Shown here: positions 13,111 to 24,859 of the stretch, piece by piece | Layout: each line of letters starts with the position of its first letter | How positions within the stretch are numbered: position 1 is the first letter of the stretch | Translations under genes and position numbers: made by a program | Notes under the pieces: generated by a model | Databases searched by the model: none | Told to the model about the DNA's origin: nothing | Seen by the model: only the letters and a program-made list of their open reading frames with translations | Assembly: GCA_037043015.1 (NCBI GenBank) | Contig: CM073323.1 | Location: 10,909,758-10,973,757 of the forward strand | Source of the DNA: Bryum argenteum | Taxonomy: Eukaryota > Streptophyta > Bryopsida > Bryales > Bryaceae | Direction of reading: 5' to 3' | DNA length: 64,000 nucleotides

Positions 13111-14450
13111 TGCCCTCGCTTCGCAAATCCGGATAAAACCTCTCGCGAATTAGGCGATTCACCTCCTCACTGAACCCTTCTGATTTCCCTTCGTCTAACC
13201 TCTCAGTCCAACCCAACAGCTTCCCACAATGTCTACGAAAAAGATACCGATGCCACTGCGCCTCAGTCTTCCCCGGCCTCGATGAGTGCGAGGCGGCGTA
13301 GGCAATGCGCACAACCAGCGTAAAGAAAGCAATCCCACAATTCGGCTCGCAGTGACGTGTGACGCTCTTCGACTCTTTGCCCACGAATATAAGAGTTCAG
13401 CCTCTACCTTCAATCCTGCCGGCGCAGGTGGTGGTACTCTTGCACACGACATCATAGCTGCACTTCTCCACACAAGATTGCAAACCTCCCACTCACCACT
13501 AACAAGCCCGCACAATGCTCCCCCACTCAGGAGAATTATGACCCAAGTCCCTCCTCACAAATTCAGCCGCCAAGCCCTGAGCATCCACTCCCACAACGAA
13601 GTACATCAGCGTCTCGCCACTCCCAAAAATCATCAAATGCTACTGTCCGGCATTCACCCCCACTCTCGCCACTCCTTGGAAATGATCTGAATCATACTAA
13701 ACTGAAAACAACCCGAAACCCTAGGATGCTACCGTTGCTGTTTGGCGCCAAGCAGAGAATCCCCAACTGGCGCCGTCCTGTGATTCCGCCCTACCGCGCT
13801 GAAGGTCGACACCTGGCAACCCCTGCACCCGACGAAACTTCGGGCCTCTTCCTTTCTACAGTACTCTCTGATCCGTAGCCCGACGTGAATACAAAACCCT
13901 GCGGAACACACCTCATTGCTCCAAATCGGGTGCTGATTGTCTCGTTGGAAAGGTGGCATTCCAAATACCATTTCTATTTTAAACATTGCAGCGACCAGAT
14001 CAGTGGAAGTAAGCCAAATACACGGAAAACAGGTTGTATTTGCCACAGTGGCATGCTCAGACGTTTGGGGGTTAAATAAGGGGAGTATATCATGAGGAAG
14101 TGCAAGTCAATTTCAAAGCCAAAGTTACTGTACCGGTCGTACCGGTCATACGATGGGATTGGGCAATTCGGCTTTTGCCGACTCCCTGAGGGTAACCTGA
14201 ATAATTCCTCACAATCATTACCATGTAAATTCGGATGGACGAACAGAAGATGAAATTCTGTTTGATGGATGAATGTAGACACTGATTGCTCATGGAGCGA
14301 CGACCTGGCAGGCAGAAGATTCACCTAATCGAACAGGGAGACTTCATTTCACTCGGAGCGGGTACACTACGGGCTAGTACATGAACGAACGAAAGTAATC
14401 TCCGACGGAAACCGAACGATCGTCGAACGTCAAAGCGATCTCCTTCTGTC
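13111..14450. other. No gene recognised between the transposase and the PMT gene
   Basis: 13111-13520 has overlapping minus-strand open frames, one reading WHRYLFRRHCGKLLGWTERL, that could be 5' exon sequence of the piggyBac gene, but I could not join them. 13700-14450 shows only short frames. Confidence 0.35.
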
Positions 14451-15042
14451 TCGCTTGAAGCTTGCCTGCCTTCTTCTTTCTCTTCTACAGCCCTGTTGCT
14501 GGACCCCTCCCTCCCACATCGCTTTTGCGGACGCGACCGCGTCTGGATGTGTCACAGCAGCCTTCCTCTCGGGTTAGTGTTGCTTTGATTTTGCTGCTTC
14601 TCTTCCCGCTCTCTCTTCCTATTTCTAGCCGCAGCTTCTCTTCTTTGGTTCTACAGTACCTTCTTGCCTTGCATTGGCATATTTTATGCGTAGATTCCTG
14701 TTGCCGTCATTCCGGAACCATTCTTAGTTTAGATCTCTGCCATTTCCGGCTCCCCGGCGGTATCTTCTACTCTCTCATGGTCATTTCTCCACTTGGATAC
14801 ATTTGCTGATTTTCAATTCTTGGATGTCCTTGATCTAGCTCAACTAGTCGAGATTTGCATGGAAATGGCAAGCTTGATTCCTTTCTGGTTTGATCGTGTA
14901 GCATCTTGGTCGATTCTTGCGATTCATGATATTAGGGCACTGACCTAGTCAACAATGTCAGGAAGGTTGCGGAATTAGAGTCTTTTTGAATGTTGGTTCA
15001 CGATCTTATAGTTGTTGATGCTGCTTGGGGCAGGTTTAAAGG
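14451..15042 (+). promoter_or_regulatory. Probable 5' leader and promoter-proximal region of the PMT gene
   Basis: A pyrimidine-rich tract (CTTC/TCTCTTC runs, 14460-14660) precedes T/G-rich sequence. A possible leader intron could end at the TTGGGGCAG just before GTTTAAAGG and the start codon at 15043. No TATA box was identified with confidence. Confidence 0.35.
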
Positions 15043-17462
15043 ATGGCTGGCTCTCCGAAGCTCGCGTACGCTGACAATGTGACTGCAAGAAGGCGTCGCG
15101 TGACAGTGTTAGTAGCAGTGGCCGGACTGTGCTGCTTTTTTTACCTTTTGGGCTCGTGGCACCTTGGTGATAGTGCCCTAGGGGCGCTGAGCAGTAGGGT
15201 GGGAGACGCAGCCTGTGGGACGGTGGCTTCGGCGCTTGATTTTGGTGCACATCATGGTAAAGCAAGCACCACCAGCGATGGACTTAAAGTGGAGCAATTT
15301 CCTGCTTGCCACATGAAGTACAGTGAGGTGACTCCTTGCGAAGACCCGCATCGTGCTGTGAAGTTCCCCAGGGCCAAGTTGGAGTATCGTGAGCGTCATT
15401 GTCCACCAAAGAACGAGCTTCTGCGATGCCTCGTTCCTGCCCCCCCAGGGTACAAGAACCCCTTCCGGTGGCCGGAGAGCCGCGACTATGCGTGGTTTGC
15501 GAATACTCCTCACAAAGAGCTTACTGTGGAGAAGGCCATTCAGAAATGGGTGCAGTTTCGGGGTGAGAAGCTTTACTTCCCTGGTGGTGGAACTTTCTCT
15601 GCTGGTGGTGCTGACAAGTACATCGCCGATATTGCTGCGCTTATTCCCTTGGATGATGGATCTATTCGAACTGCCATTGATACTGGTTGCGGGGTAAGCT
15701 TAAGCATTGTTCTACAGTCTACGAGGGTCGAACAGTCTACGTGTCTGCAGATCTCTGACCCTATTCGATAACGTTCTGCAACAGGTAGCAAGTTGGGGAG
15801 CATACTTGCTGAAGAAGAACATCTTGGCCATGTCGTTTGCACCTCGAGATACGCATATCTCTCAAATTCAATTCGCTCTTGAAAGGGGAGTGCCTGCCAT
15901 TCTTGGAATCATGGCCACGATCCGGTTGCCCTATCCTGCCCGGTCGTTTGATATGGCACATTGCTCTCGCTGTCTCATTCCCTGGGGCAACCTGGGTAAG
16001 AACCTCCTGCCTTTACAGTGTATGTTGTCAGTACTTCAAAATGTAAGCTGGGGCATTCGTAATGATATAGAGCTCTTTCTGTTACTGCTCAAAGGACGTG
16101 TTCTCAGCTATGAATGTGTCGGTGGTGTGGTGCAGAGAACATGTACCTGATTGAGGTGGATCGTGTTCTGAGGCCTGGTGGTTATTGGATTCTGTCCGGT
16201 CCTCCCATTAACTGGAAGAAGTATTACAAGGGTTGGGAGCGGACCCAGGAAGATTTGAAAGCGGAACAGGACATGATTGAGGACGGTGCTCGGCGTCTGT
16301 GCTGGAAAAAGTTGGTCGAGAAGGACAACCTGGCCATCTGGCAAAAGCCTCTGAATCACATGGACTGCATTGCATTCCACAAGAAGAATCCCGATGTCGT
16401 TCCACGCATGTGCAGCAAATTGGAGCACCCCGATCACGCATGGTGAGCTCAAAGATCTATGTTTCGTATGCTGATAGCTAGTGCGAGCACAGAGTGGTAT
16501 CTTCACAGCTGATTGTATTCTACTCTTTGTGCAGGTATCGCAAGATGGAGACTTGTATCACCCCACTTCCTGACGTGAAGAGCAGGAACGAGGTTGCAGG
16601 CGGTGAGCTAGCCAAGTTCCCTGCTCGCGTGCACGCCATCCCCCCAAGAATTGCTAGTGGCAGTGTTCCTCTTATGACAGCTGAGAAGTTCAGAGAGGAC
16701 ACGAAGCTGTGGGAGAAGCGGGTCACTTACTACAAAACTCATCTGATCCCACCACTCACGACTGGTCGCTACAGAAACATCATGGACATGAACGCCGGCC
16801 TTGGAGGCTTTGCCGCTGCTCTCGTGAAAGACCCTGTGTGGGTGATGAACGCCATGCCTCCTGAAGCTAAAGTGGATACTCTGGGTGTAATCTACGAGCG
16901 TGGCTTCATCGGAACGTACCAAAACTGGTATGTATATCTCTTCCATAGTTTCTCCCTGACTTACCTTCAATACATGCCAGAGTGCACTTTGACCGACTGA
17001 CTAAGTGAGTATAATGATTGCTTCAGGTGCGAGGCGTTCTCTACGTACCCACGAACATACGATCTCATTCATGCCGACAACGTGTTCAGCATGTACCAGG
17101 ACAGGTTTGTGAAGTCTCCTCTTGTGAATCTGATCAATGACAACGTCGTGTGCTGCCGCTAGTTGATGGATGTATCTATTCGGGTTTGAGGGCTAATTGC
17201 GGTGACGGTTTGCAGGTGTGATATCACGTACGTGCTGCTGGAGATGGACAGAATCCTGCGGCCAGAGGGAGCAGTGTTGATCCGCGACGATGTAGATGTG
17301 ATGACGAAGGTGATGGCCATCACGCAAGGAATGCGGTGGGAGTGCCGATTGGCAGACCACGAGGATGGGCCAATGGTGAGGGAGAAGATCTTGGTTTGTG
17401 TAAAAACATACTGGGTCGGTGAGATCAAATTCGACAACACAACATCGACATCATCAGATTAA
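15043..17462 (+). CDS. PMT-family putative methyltransferase (type II Golgi membrane protein), PMT2/PMT8-like
   Basis: Six exons join without a break: 15043-15693, 15785-15995, 16136-16442, 16535-16927, 17027-17104 and 17216-17462. They encode 628 residues, the usual family length of about 600-640. Introns are 91-140 bp. The N-terminus has a short basic cytosolic tail (RRRR) and one hydrophobic anchor at about residues 21-40, as in Golgi type II proteins. The S-adenosylmethionine-binding segment is [14 protein letters not shown], split by intron 1. It is followed by [31 protein letters not shown] and [20 protein letters not shown]. The second half has [31 protein letters not shown] and [19 protein letters not shown]. 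These match the plant PMT (QUA2/TSD2) family, which is linked to homogalacturonan methylation in the Golgi; the exact substrate of this member is inference. It ends in a Ser/Thr-rich tail. Confidence 0.95.
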
Positions 17463-18381
17463 CCATTGATTTAAGGGGTTGGATTAAGTTATGAGTTTGG
17501 AGCTTAGGGTTTGTGAGAGAGGCGGGAACTAGCCATTTAGTTTTTTTCAGTTTATTTTGATCAATGGGAGAGCATGTTTTGGGCCACTGAGCCTATCTTG
17601 TTGTAAACAGCACAATTCAATACGTATTTGCGAACTTCCCAATGTCTGAAGGGCCCATTGATGCATGTGGACTTTTTTTTTGCTAGTGTTGCAGAATTCT
17701 TGCAGCGTATGTAGCAAAATTGAACTTATGGAACATATATTTACCTATCAACCTGCTATCATATTCTCAAAAACAGATCCAGATTGCAATTTACAAAGTG
17801 CATCGGAAGGATAATGAACCCCATCTCGTAGAGCTATTATGAGATTTTTAAGAATATGGAGAACTACATACCAATGTAGTAAGTACTACATACATTTCTT
17901 ACATATTGTTTACTATACATCAACTTTGACATGTTGAGGTATCTGAAAGAAGGCATAAGGTTTGACCTATAATAGATTCTGGAAGGGAAGGTATGAAGGG
18001 AAGATAAATGTAAGTTACAAATAGAGCAAGAGCTACAAAATTTGTTGCTTAGTGTTGCAAATGTTGATTGTGAACTAGAACACTAATTGTCATACATCTT
18101 AGTGTTACAACTCTAATCTTCAAAATATAATACCAAGTGTGAGACCATGCACTAGTAGGAATAACCCACAAAAAACCATCCATAATGACTTGTCCCTAAT
18201 GATTCAAGAATGCCTTTGTATTATGCTTCTTAAGATTTCAATATAAGTTATTATATTTGCCATTATCCTAAAAATCTTTTGATTTAGTAAGTGATACTAC
18301 TTAAGGTGGCACATAGGTTTGGTAATGGAAGGTAATCAATAATTTTTTCCTGGTTGGATAGCATGTGGCAACAAACAGGAG

Positions 18382-18449
18382 GATCGAGGCTTTTGTTGAT
18401 TGTCTTGAGATAGGAAGATCGAGGCTTTTGTTGATTGTCTTGAGATGTT
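18382..18449. repeat. 35-bp tandem duplication
   Basis: GATCGAGGCTTTTGTTGATT with its following bases occurs at 18382 and again at 18417, identical over almost the whole unit. It directly abuts the hairpin at 18445. Confidence 0.9.
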
Positions 18450-18481
18450 GCTGCATAGTGACCTTCACTATGCAGCAACAT
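18445..18481. repeat. Perfect 17-bp hairpin with 3-base loop
   Basis: ATGTTGCTGCATAGTGA is followed by CCT and then by its exact reverse complement. Confidence 0.9.
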
Positions 18482-18710
18482 TAATTAATTATTCTAGGTC
18501 CTCTCATGCCACATGGATACCCTTGAGGGGGTGCCACATGGACCCCATGAGTGCATTTTATTTTATTAAAATTTTATTCTTCTAGGCTAGCCCCAACCCT
18601 CTTATACTTGCTCAGGGGAGGAAGCAACAACAAATGATATGGCATAAATCCGCTTCCCCAAGACCCCCCGCCTCCAAGACCCCCGCAACTCAAGACCCCT
18701 CCAGCTAGAC

Positions 18711-18768
18711 CCTCCCATACACCCTCTTTTCCGGTTTTTAAGCCGTGATTTGCGGCCCACATTCCAAG
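18711..18768. repeat. Dispersed repeat, copy 1
   Basis: CCGGTTTTTAAGCCGTG and TTTGCGGCCCACATTCCA here are shared with 21745-21800, in the same orientation and spacing. Nature unknown. Confidence 0.8.
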
Positions 18769-19652
18769 AGGCGTCACAATCACCAAATTGCAAACATATA
18801 GACTATATTGATAGAAGATTGATTACAACACACACACCCAAAAATCCTATTTGATTTACTTTCGGCGATTCGAAGGAGTTCTTGGCACTCAGGCTAACTA
18901 CTCTCCCTATCGGTTTTCTTGCCTTACGTTTTGCCTCCTATCCTATCGGCAAATACAGATCTCTATCGGTAAATTCTTGAAATGTCGGGTAACGTACTGA
19001 AACTAATGCCAATCGGTACACTAGTAGTAATAACAACATAGGTGTGAATCCGATTGGCTATCTACTACATTTACTCTAACAAAATCCAATTAGATAATTT
19101 TACAAAAATAAACGGACTACAATTGAATCAAACAATACTTGGTCAAATCCAAGTAGTAAGATATAGAATCCTTTACAATGTAGATTTTCACAATCTTAAT
19201 ATGTCAAACATCTTGCTATTATATCGAATTGTCGGTGATGCGTCTTTGGAAGCTTGAGAAATTACCTTCCAAACACCAAATTACCCTATTTGATATTGTG
19301 GATGTGGTAATAAGTTCAACTATGAAATAAGAAGCTCAAATGATTCCTTTTCAACATTGTAGTCAGTAATAGGAACTTATATAAGTGTCTTTGACCTAGA
19401 CGATTTCAATGTAATATTTGACCATTAACTTGTACTCAACTGATATGATTTATATGATAGTATACTCCGAAAGTGCTTGTCAACTCAATGTTTGAAAACC
19501 TTCTAACATTGTGTGCAAGTTTTGAATATAATGCTGATTTTAGGAATGATGTATTAATTTTGAGTTGCATCAAGATGGCATACCAATTAGTAGATCAATT
19601 TATCCTGAACAATATTGTATCTATACAAACATTTTCTTCTAGTGGTACCTTC

Positions 19653-19706
19653 TGAAATGTTCATACAAGCTAGTAGGATGAAATGTTCATACAAGCTAGT
19701 AGGATA
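19653..19706. repeat. 27-bp tandem duplication
   Basis: GAAATGTTCATACAAGCTAG and the following AGGAT occur twice in a row. Confidence 0.85.
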
Positions 19707-20385
19707 AGACCAGTTCCTTCACTCGAGTAACTTTTTCACCTACTATAGCATTTCAAAACTCACTACAATTATCCAATGAAACATGTGAACATAAATAGAA
19801 GCGGTGGAGTCTTCATACTATTTCAGATGCTAAGTTAATTCATCAAATCTCATTCACTGAAACAATTTGAAATGAATCAAAATGGTAAGTCTCAGTCTCA
19901 TTGCAAGTCAAAATTCATCAATTTGAGTTGTACCAAAATGGTAAGAAACTATAAGTAACAGAGTACTTAATCTTGTTACTAGTGCAAGTATAATTTCATC
20001 AATCCCAGATGGAGCAAAACGTTGTAATAAGACCAAAACGGTGTAGATCCAAAACCGTGTATAACCAAAACGGAGTCATCTCTTTATGAGTGCAAGTCTA
20101 AATTCAAAACTAGTTTCAAAACTAGTTACAATCACAAACAACGTCCCTCATTCGGAACATGTGGGCTACGCGGATACTTCCATCTCCTCATCTCCTTCAC
20201 CCATTGCAAGTATGGCATGAATCAACTCAAGCTTGCCCTTCAAGCTTCTAAACTTCTCGCTTCTAAATTGAATGCTCAAATCACCACAAGATACCACATT
20301 AATATCATTCAAAATTGCTTCACTTCTTGAACAAAATCAAAGCAAACTCATCCATTGTAGCCTTAGTGAAACGAATTTTGAATTT

Positions 20386-20604
20386 CTAGCATCCATGAGG
20401 ATTGATTTCACAAAAATTGTCAAAGAAAGTGAGTGAATCAAGGTGTACCGTTCTACCAGGCCAACTGAAAATGCTGAGTTTTTGAGAAGCTTTCTTCAGG
20501 GTGGTAGCTGAAACGCCCAACTCCTTTGTTGCATCGACCAAGCAGAGAGGGAAATACGACAACAAGTCGATAATCATCACCTGAGAGGGTCCACGTCCCC
20601 ACAC
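20386..20604 (-). pseudogene. RWP-RK domain fragment
   Basis: The minus strand reads LLSYFPLCLVDATKELGVSA then TTLKKASQKLSIFSWPGR. This follows the RWP-RK domain of NIN-like and RKD plant transcription factors (YF..P...AAKELGV..T.LKK.CR..GI.RWP.RK). The defining RWPxRK is changed to SWPGRT, and the CR and GI positions are altered. No flanking exon with PB1 or other domain is visible, so it looks like a decayed fragment. A divergent short gene is possible but less likely. Confidence 0.6.
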
Positions 20605-20876
20605 ACACGGCCATCACTCTTTCAATAATTTCCATACAACATACCGGAATAAGTAACAGTTAAAAATCAATATTCAAATGGAGACAAGGGAACGTAACGG
20701 TTTATGAAACCAATGTACTCATGGAATGGTAAAAGAATGAGTTTTGGCACTCACCTTCTTACTTCTTCTTGTGATCAGATCCACGGCCTCCACAAGCTCT
20801 TCAGCGTGGGAATACTCAGTTTTGATGGAAGGTTTAGCAAGACTGTTACCATGTGGAAGCGGTGCCGACTCATCAT

Positions 20877-21280
20877 AACCTCAATTCCGTTAAAATGGCG
20901 TTATTCTACTAAAATGGCGCTTATTGGGTGCTTAAAATTAAAAAATAATAATGTTGGTTTTCGTCGAGTTTCCACATGATAGGGTAAATATTTCTAAACG
21001 GCCGTTCAAAAACAACAATGTTTTTGAACGACCGTTCAGAAATATTGCCCTTTTATTGTTTACAAAGGTCAAAAACCATAAAAAATGTGTGACATTATGA
21101 AAAAATTGGTGATATTACAGAAATTTTGGTGATATTACGAAGTACATGTGTGATGTTAATAAACATGCCATTTTGTAGGCATAAATACTTTTGAACTTTA
21201 CTTTAAAAATATGCTTGTAAAATGGCACGTTTGCACAATATGGAAACATGGAATAGTGCCATTTTAACGGAATTGAGGTT
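20877..21280. mobile_element. 404-bp MITE with 23-bp terminal inverted repeats
   Basis: The left end AACCTCAATTCCGTTAAAAT (then GGC) is matched exactly by the reverse complement of the right end. TCAT flanks both sides (20873-20876 and 21281-21284), a likely 4-bp target duplication. The interior is AT-rich with recurring GTGATATTA-type strings and no frame. Superfamily not assigned. Confidence 0.8.
20987..21046. repeat. Long palindrome inside the MITE
   Basis: Two 27-bp arms around GAACGGCCGTTCAAAAAC, with a 6-base loop (AACAAT) and two mismatches. It would form a strong hairpin. Confidence 0.85.
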
Positions 21281-21744
21281 TCATGGATAATGGAAGTGCT
21301 GTATGTAACCAGACCAAACTTCGGAGCAATTTGTCGATGGCCATGCTTGTCTCCATTGGCACTCACAAAGTGAGCCTGCTGGGTTGACATGTCCAATGAC
21401 ATGTCCAAAAATTGGAGGTGCCAGATGTGAGCTCTGATTTGTGAAGTGCGAGGTGCGACGCGAGGTGTGACAGCTTGGTTTTGGAGACTATCAAATTATT
21501 AAGAACAAAGGTTGTATGTATTTTATACATGTATTGTTTTTACGTGTATGCATGTACACGTAGTTTCTCAACATACGCTTCTCATGTACACGCCCCTATA
21601 CGTATGCCCATCATCTCATCGGTGTGTGCGGAGGAAGGGAGTGAAGGTATGCGGCAGAAACATAGGTCCTTCTTCTGCGACTCTTGATGTGCAAACAAAG
21701 CCTTCCTGAAGTTCTCCAATTGCTCGGACCCTCCCATACCTGGA

Positions 21745-21800
21745 CCCTCCCATATCCCTCTTCTCCGGTTTTTAAGCCGTGCTTTGCGGCCCACATTCCA
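21745..21800. repeat. Dispersed repeat, copy 2
   Basis: Same CCGGTTTTTAAGCCGTG / GCGGCCCACATTCCA sequence as at 18711-18768. A partial extra copy of GGACCCTCCCATA precedes it. Confidence 0.8.
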
Positions 21801-22227
21801 GGGGTTTTATTGAGATTTTAGGACATAGTCTTGATTTGCCGAAAATAGACTGGCTCTATTACTAGTTTGAAGTTATTGAAGAGACTTAGTACATAATCAA
21901 TGAGCTATTGGTGCAAGACATGTCGAGCACGACAATGAAGAGCTAGAAAGTGAGCAAGCCACTTCCAAATTTCTTCCATCTCTACAAAGCAAGCTCCACA
22001 CTTGTCATGCATGTCCCAAGAGCCTCTTAAAATTGTAAGATTTGGGGGAAATAATAAAATATATTAAATTATTTTGAAGTGATTAGCGGCACAATTCAGA
22101 TAGGCATTTTTGCATCATCAAGAACAAGTCATTTGTTTTAATAGGCACTATATCTACTAATGATGGAACACCTCCCTCAAATTTCCAATTACTAATCACT
22201 TGTGGCTTCATTGCTATTGGCAACATA

Positions 22228-22718
22228 GATAGATAGATAGAAACTCCGGTCCCTTGGGGCCGGCGTGAATGAAGTGTCCATTTGAAATGTTAACATCCTG
22301 ATCATCCCGATGGCCACCGGGGAAGGGGAAATTGGAACAATACTACTTCCCCCTCTCGAGGGTGGACATTACAACTACACTACAACTACGCTAGTTACTA
22401 GTGCCTTGAGGATACTTGACATAGTATCCCCCACATCCCGATGGCCACCGGACAAGGGGAAATTGGAACAATACTACTTCCCCCTCTCGAGGGTGGACAC
22501 TACAACTACGCTAGTTTCTAGCTAGTTACTAGTGCCTTGAGGATACTTGACATAGTATCCCCCAAAGGGCTCTGAGGTACCCATACAACAAGGTCCAAGG
22601 ACCCCCACAATAGTTTGGTGGACTATGGTGGTGAGCATCAAGCCGGCATGGATAATAGAACCCACAACCTCCTCATTGGGGGCCTAAGCCCTAACCACCA
22701 AGCCAAGGCTTGTGGTGC
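22228..22718 (-). mobile_element. tRNA-derived SINE, copy 1
   Basis: It is flanked by a perfect 14-bp target duplication CTATTGGCAACATA at 22214-22227 and 22719-22732. Read on the minus strand it begins GGCACCACAAGCC, has an A-box-like TGGCTTGGTGG and a B-box-like GGTTCTATT, as in tRNA-derived RNA polymerase III promoters, and ends in a TATC/TCTA simple tail. A 131-bp segment of the body is tandemly duplicated (22306-22436, then 22437 to about 22565). Same family as 49024-49507. Confidence 0.9.
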
Positions 22719-22739
22719 CTATTGGCAACATATTTAAGT

Positions 22740-24000
22740 ATGTATAGTCAACAAACAAAGAACAACCCGAAAGTGATTATGGTGGCGTATCAGCTGCAGT
22801 TTGATTGTACAATGCGCAATGAGCATGTACTTGTAATAAATTACATGAAATTTAATTCTTTGTTTTTTTCTTTTTCTTTTTCTTTCTCATACTAAATTTT
22901 CTAAATTGTTCATAATGTTGGTGAAATTGTCAAAAAGGCAATGCTCAATTGGCATTAGCATGCAGATTGAGTGCATGGTGAGCTTACGAGAAGTGGATGG
23001 ATTTAAATCCTTGTCTCATTATGCCTTATGCATCTTTAAATCTTTCTGTCATTTTGAATACTAGTTACTCAACTAGAACTAGAAACTAGTACCCTACTAG
23101 AACCATACAAAAGACAATTGGTAAGTTCTAATATTAACCTTGTAATACATCTTTCCTTTCTCTTTGCAATTATTATGTTTGGATTTATTTACTCGATTGT
23201 AACCAATGATGTCATACTAAGATAATACAAAGAGCGAAACCAACCAAAGTCTTTTCCTTGTTGCTCCTTACTCGATGCGAGTAGAGAGCTTCTCCGTTCA
23301 AAAAGCTACGCTTGAGGTGTAGCTATTTCTTGTCTTACTCATAGTGTAATTATACATGAAAACGTCACAAACAAAATATACAAAATAGATGAACTTCATA
23401 TACTTGTACTACTCCTCAAGATTGTTTCATTGCATGCACTTTATGTACAGAGTGGGGCCAAGTCGGGGACCTTTCTTCCTTCTTTTATTTATATAAAATT
23501 GTCAGATGCATAAAGAATTCTTGGCAAAATTATTGGATCTTATTTTTGTACCATCATTGAGCATACTAAGGCTTAATATTCTCATTCAGGATAACAAGTG
23601 AGAATCATTACTCAAGAGTTGCTGATAAGTGTTATGTGAAGATTAGCGTTCTTTACCAAAATTTACCCAATACACTATTTCTCAACTCTTTTGAGATTAG
23701 TGTTCACTTTGATCCGCCTTTGCAATCAATGATTTTTGTTTTTCCTTCAAGTCACCAATTGCAGCAATTTCAAAAAATTCTTCCACTTGCAAGAAAAACT
23801 GCATGCTCTCACATTTAGTGTTATGGTTTGAGGATTACTGTTGTAACACGTGTGACATATAGTGTTATAGTTTGCAATTAATGTTTATAACACTAATCAA
23901 CAAAAAATGAGTCATTATTTGAAAAGCTATGGTGACTAATGTTGATGGCAGTTCATGCAAGAATTGATCAATCTCACTACCATCAAGCATCACTACGACA
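22740..24000. other. AT-rich intergenic DNA, no gene
   Basis: Only short frames without family motifs. Confidence 0.5.
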
Positions 24001-24009
24001 TGTCTAAAG

Positions 24010-24140
24010 AAACCCGATGCAGTGAATATAATGCGAAGGGTGATTGGAGTAGGAGGTGAGGTAGAGGAGGCGCTACGAGGTGCCATCAAAGCTCTACACG
24101 CATTGCACCTCATTCTGCACACTACACTACAAACTCACAA
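24010..24140 (-). pseudogene. 3'-end pseudogene fragment of the small secreted protein gene at 50253-50636
   Basis: The minus strand matches the last coding part and the 3' untranslated start of the gene at 50.3 kb. Shared blocks in the same order include GTGCAATGCGTGTA/GTGCAGGGCGTGTA, CTCTACCTCACCTCC (the gene's YLYLTSN coding end) and CATTATATTCACTGCATC against the sequence just after the gene's stop codon. Several substitutions and small gaps mean it is not coding. Homology fades upstream near the CACTA-type element at 24149. Confidence 0.75.
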
Positions 24141-24148
24141 TTTGAATA

Positions 24149-24458
24149 CACTAGTAGAAAATGGTGTCCAAAATTTGTCCGTAGTTACATGTCTGTATTC
24201 TGGGATTACATAGAACCACTTTTTTTTCCCTACAACTTCATATACTCAAAGCAATCAACACAACCATCAATATTTCATAAAGTTTTATCATTATAGTAAA
24301 CCAACCTACACTAATATCAAATCACTAAAAATCTCATGAAAATTGCGACTTGTAATAACTTATTGAATAACACAAAGTTATAGAAAAAAATAAATGTGTT
24401 CTACGTAATTCCGGACATGTAATTACAGACAAATTTTGGACACCCTTTTCTATTAGTG
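24149..24458. mobile_element. 310-bp CACTA-type (En/Spm-like) non-autonomous element
   Basis: The left end is CACTAGTAGAAAATGGTGTC. The right end, reverse-complemented, is CACTAATAGAAAAGGGTGTC. Similarity of the two ends continues inward for roughly 85 bp. CACTA termini define the superfamily. I see no matching 3-bp target duplication, so one flank may have changed. Confidence 0.8.
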
Positions 24459-24604
24459 GTGACAGAAGATACTCAAACCAAAAACTTAAGACAGACAGAT
24501 GTGAGCACTCGAAGATGTGATATCGACAACTCAATGGGCATGGTTCGTAAAGACCAAGTTCATGATGGACTTTTCAGACAACAGAATTTTTCGGACATTG
24601 TTTG

Positions 24605-24856
24605 TGGTTACCCTAAATGGAGTTATGCCGCTAAAATGACACACCTCAACTTTCTAAATTGCAGTTCAAAAACCATGTGATATAACAAAAATTGAAGGTG
24701 ATATTATGGAAAATGAGTGACAATGTATAAAAAGGAGTGATATTATTTTAAAAATGTGATATTGCATAATACACCATTCCATCTGAGCACATATATAAGC
24801 TTTGGTGTGACAAAATGGCACATGACATAGTGCCATTTTAACGAAATTGAGGTTCC
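24605..24856. mobile_element. Diverged relative of the MITE at 20877
   Basis: The right end GCCATTTTAACGAAATTGAG matches the 20877-21280 element's right end with one change, and the interior shares GTGATATTA strings. The left end is poorly kept. Confidence 0.6.
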
Positions 24857-24859
24857 AGT

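Larger units (their letters stand above)
17463..20385. other. AT-rich intergenic DNA with small repeats
   Basis: No coding potential with a recognisable motif. It contains the small duplications, hairpin and dispersed repeat listed separately. Confidence 0.5.

Noticed and set aside
14069-14075. GGGTTAA as the right end of the piggyBac element
   Set aside because: No matching TTAACCC was found on the left side, so the end cannot be supported.
15707-16150. 147-residue frame in the PMT region
   Set aside because: It reads through introns 1 and 2. The spliced frame matches the PMT family without gaps.
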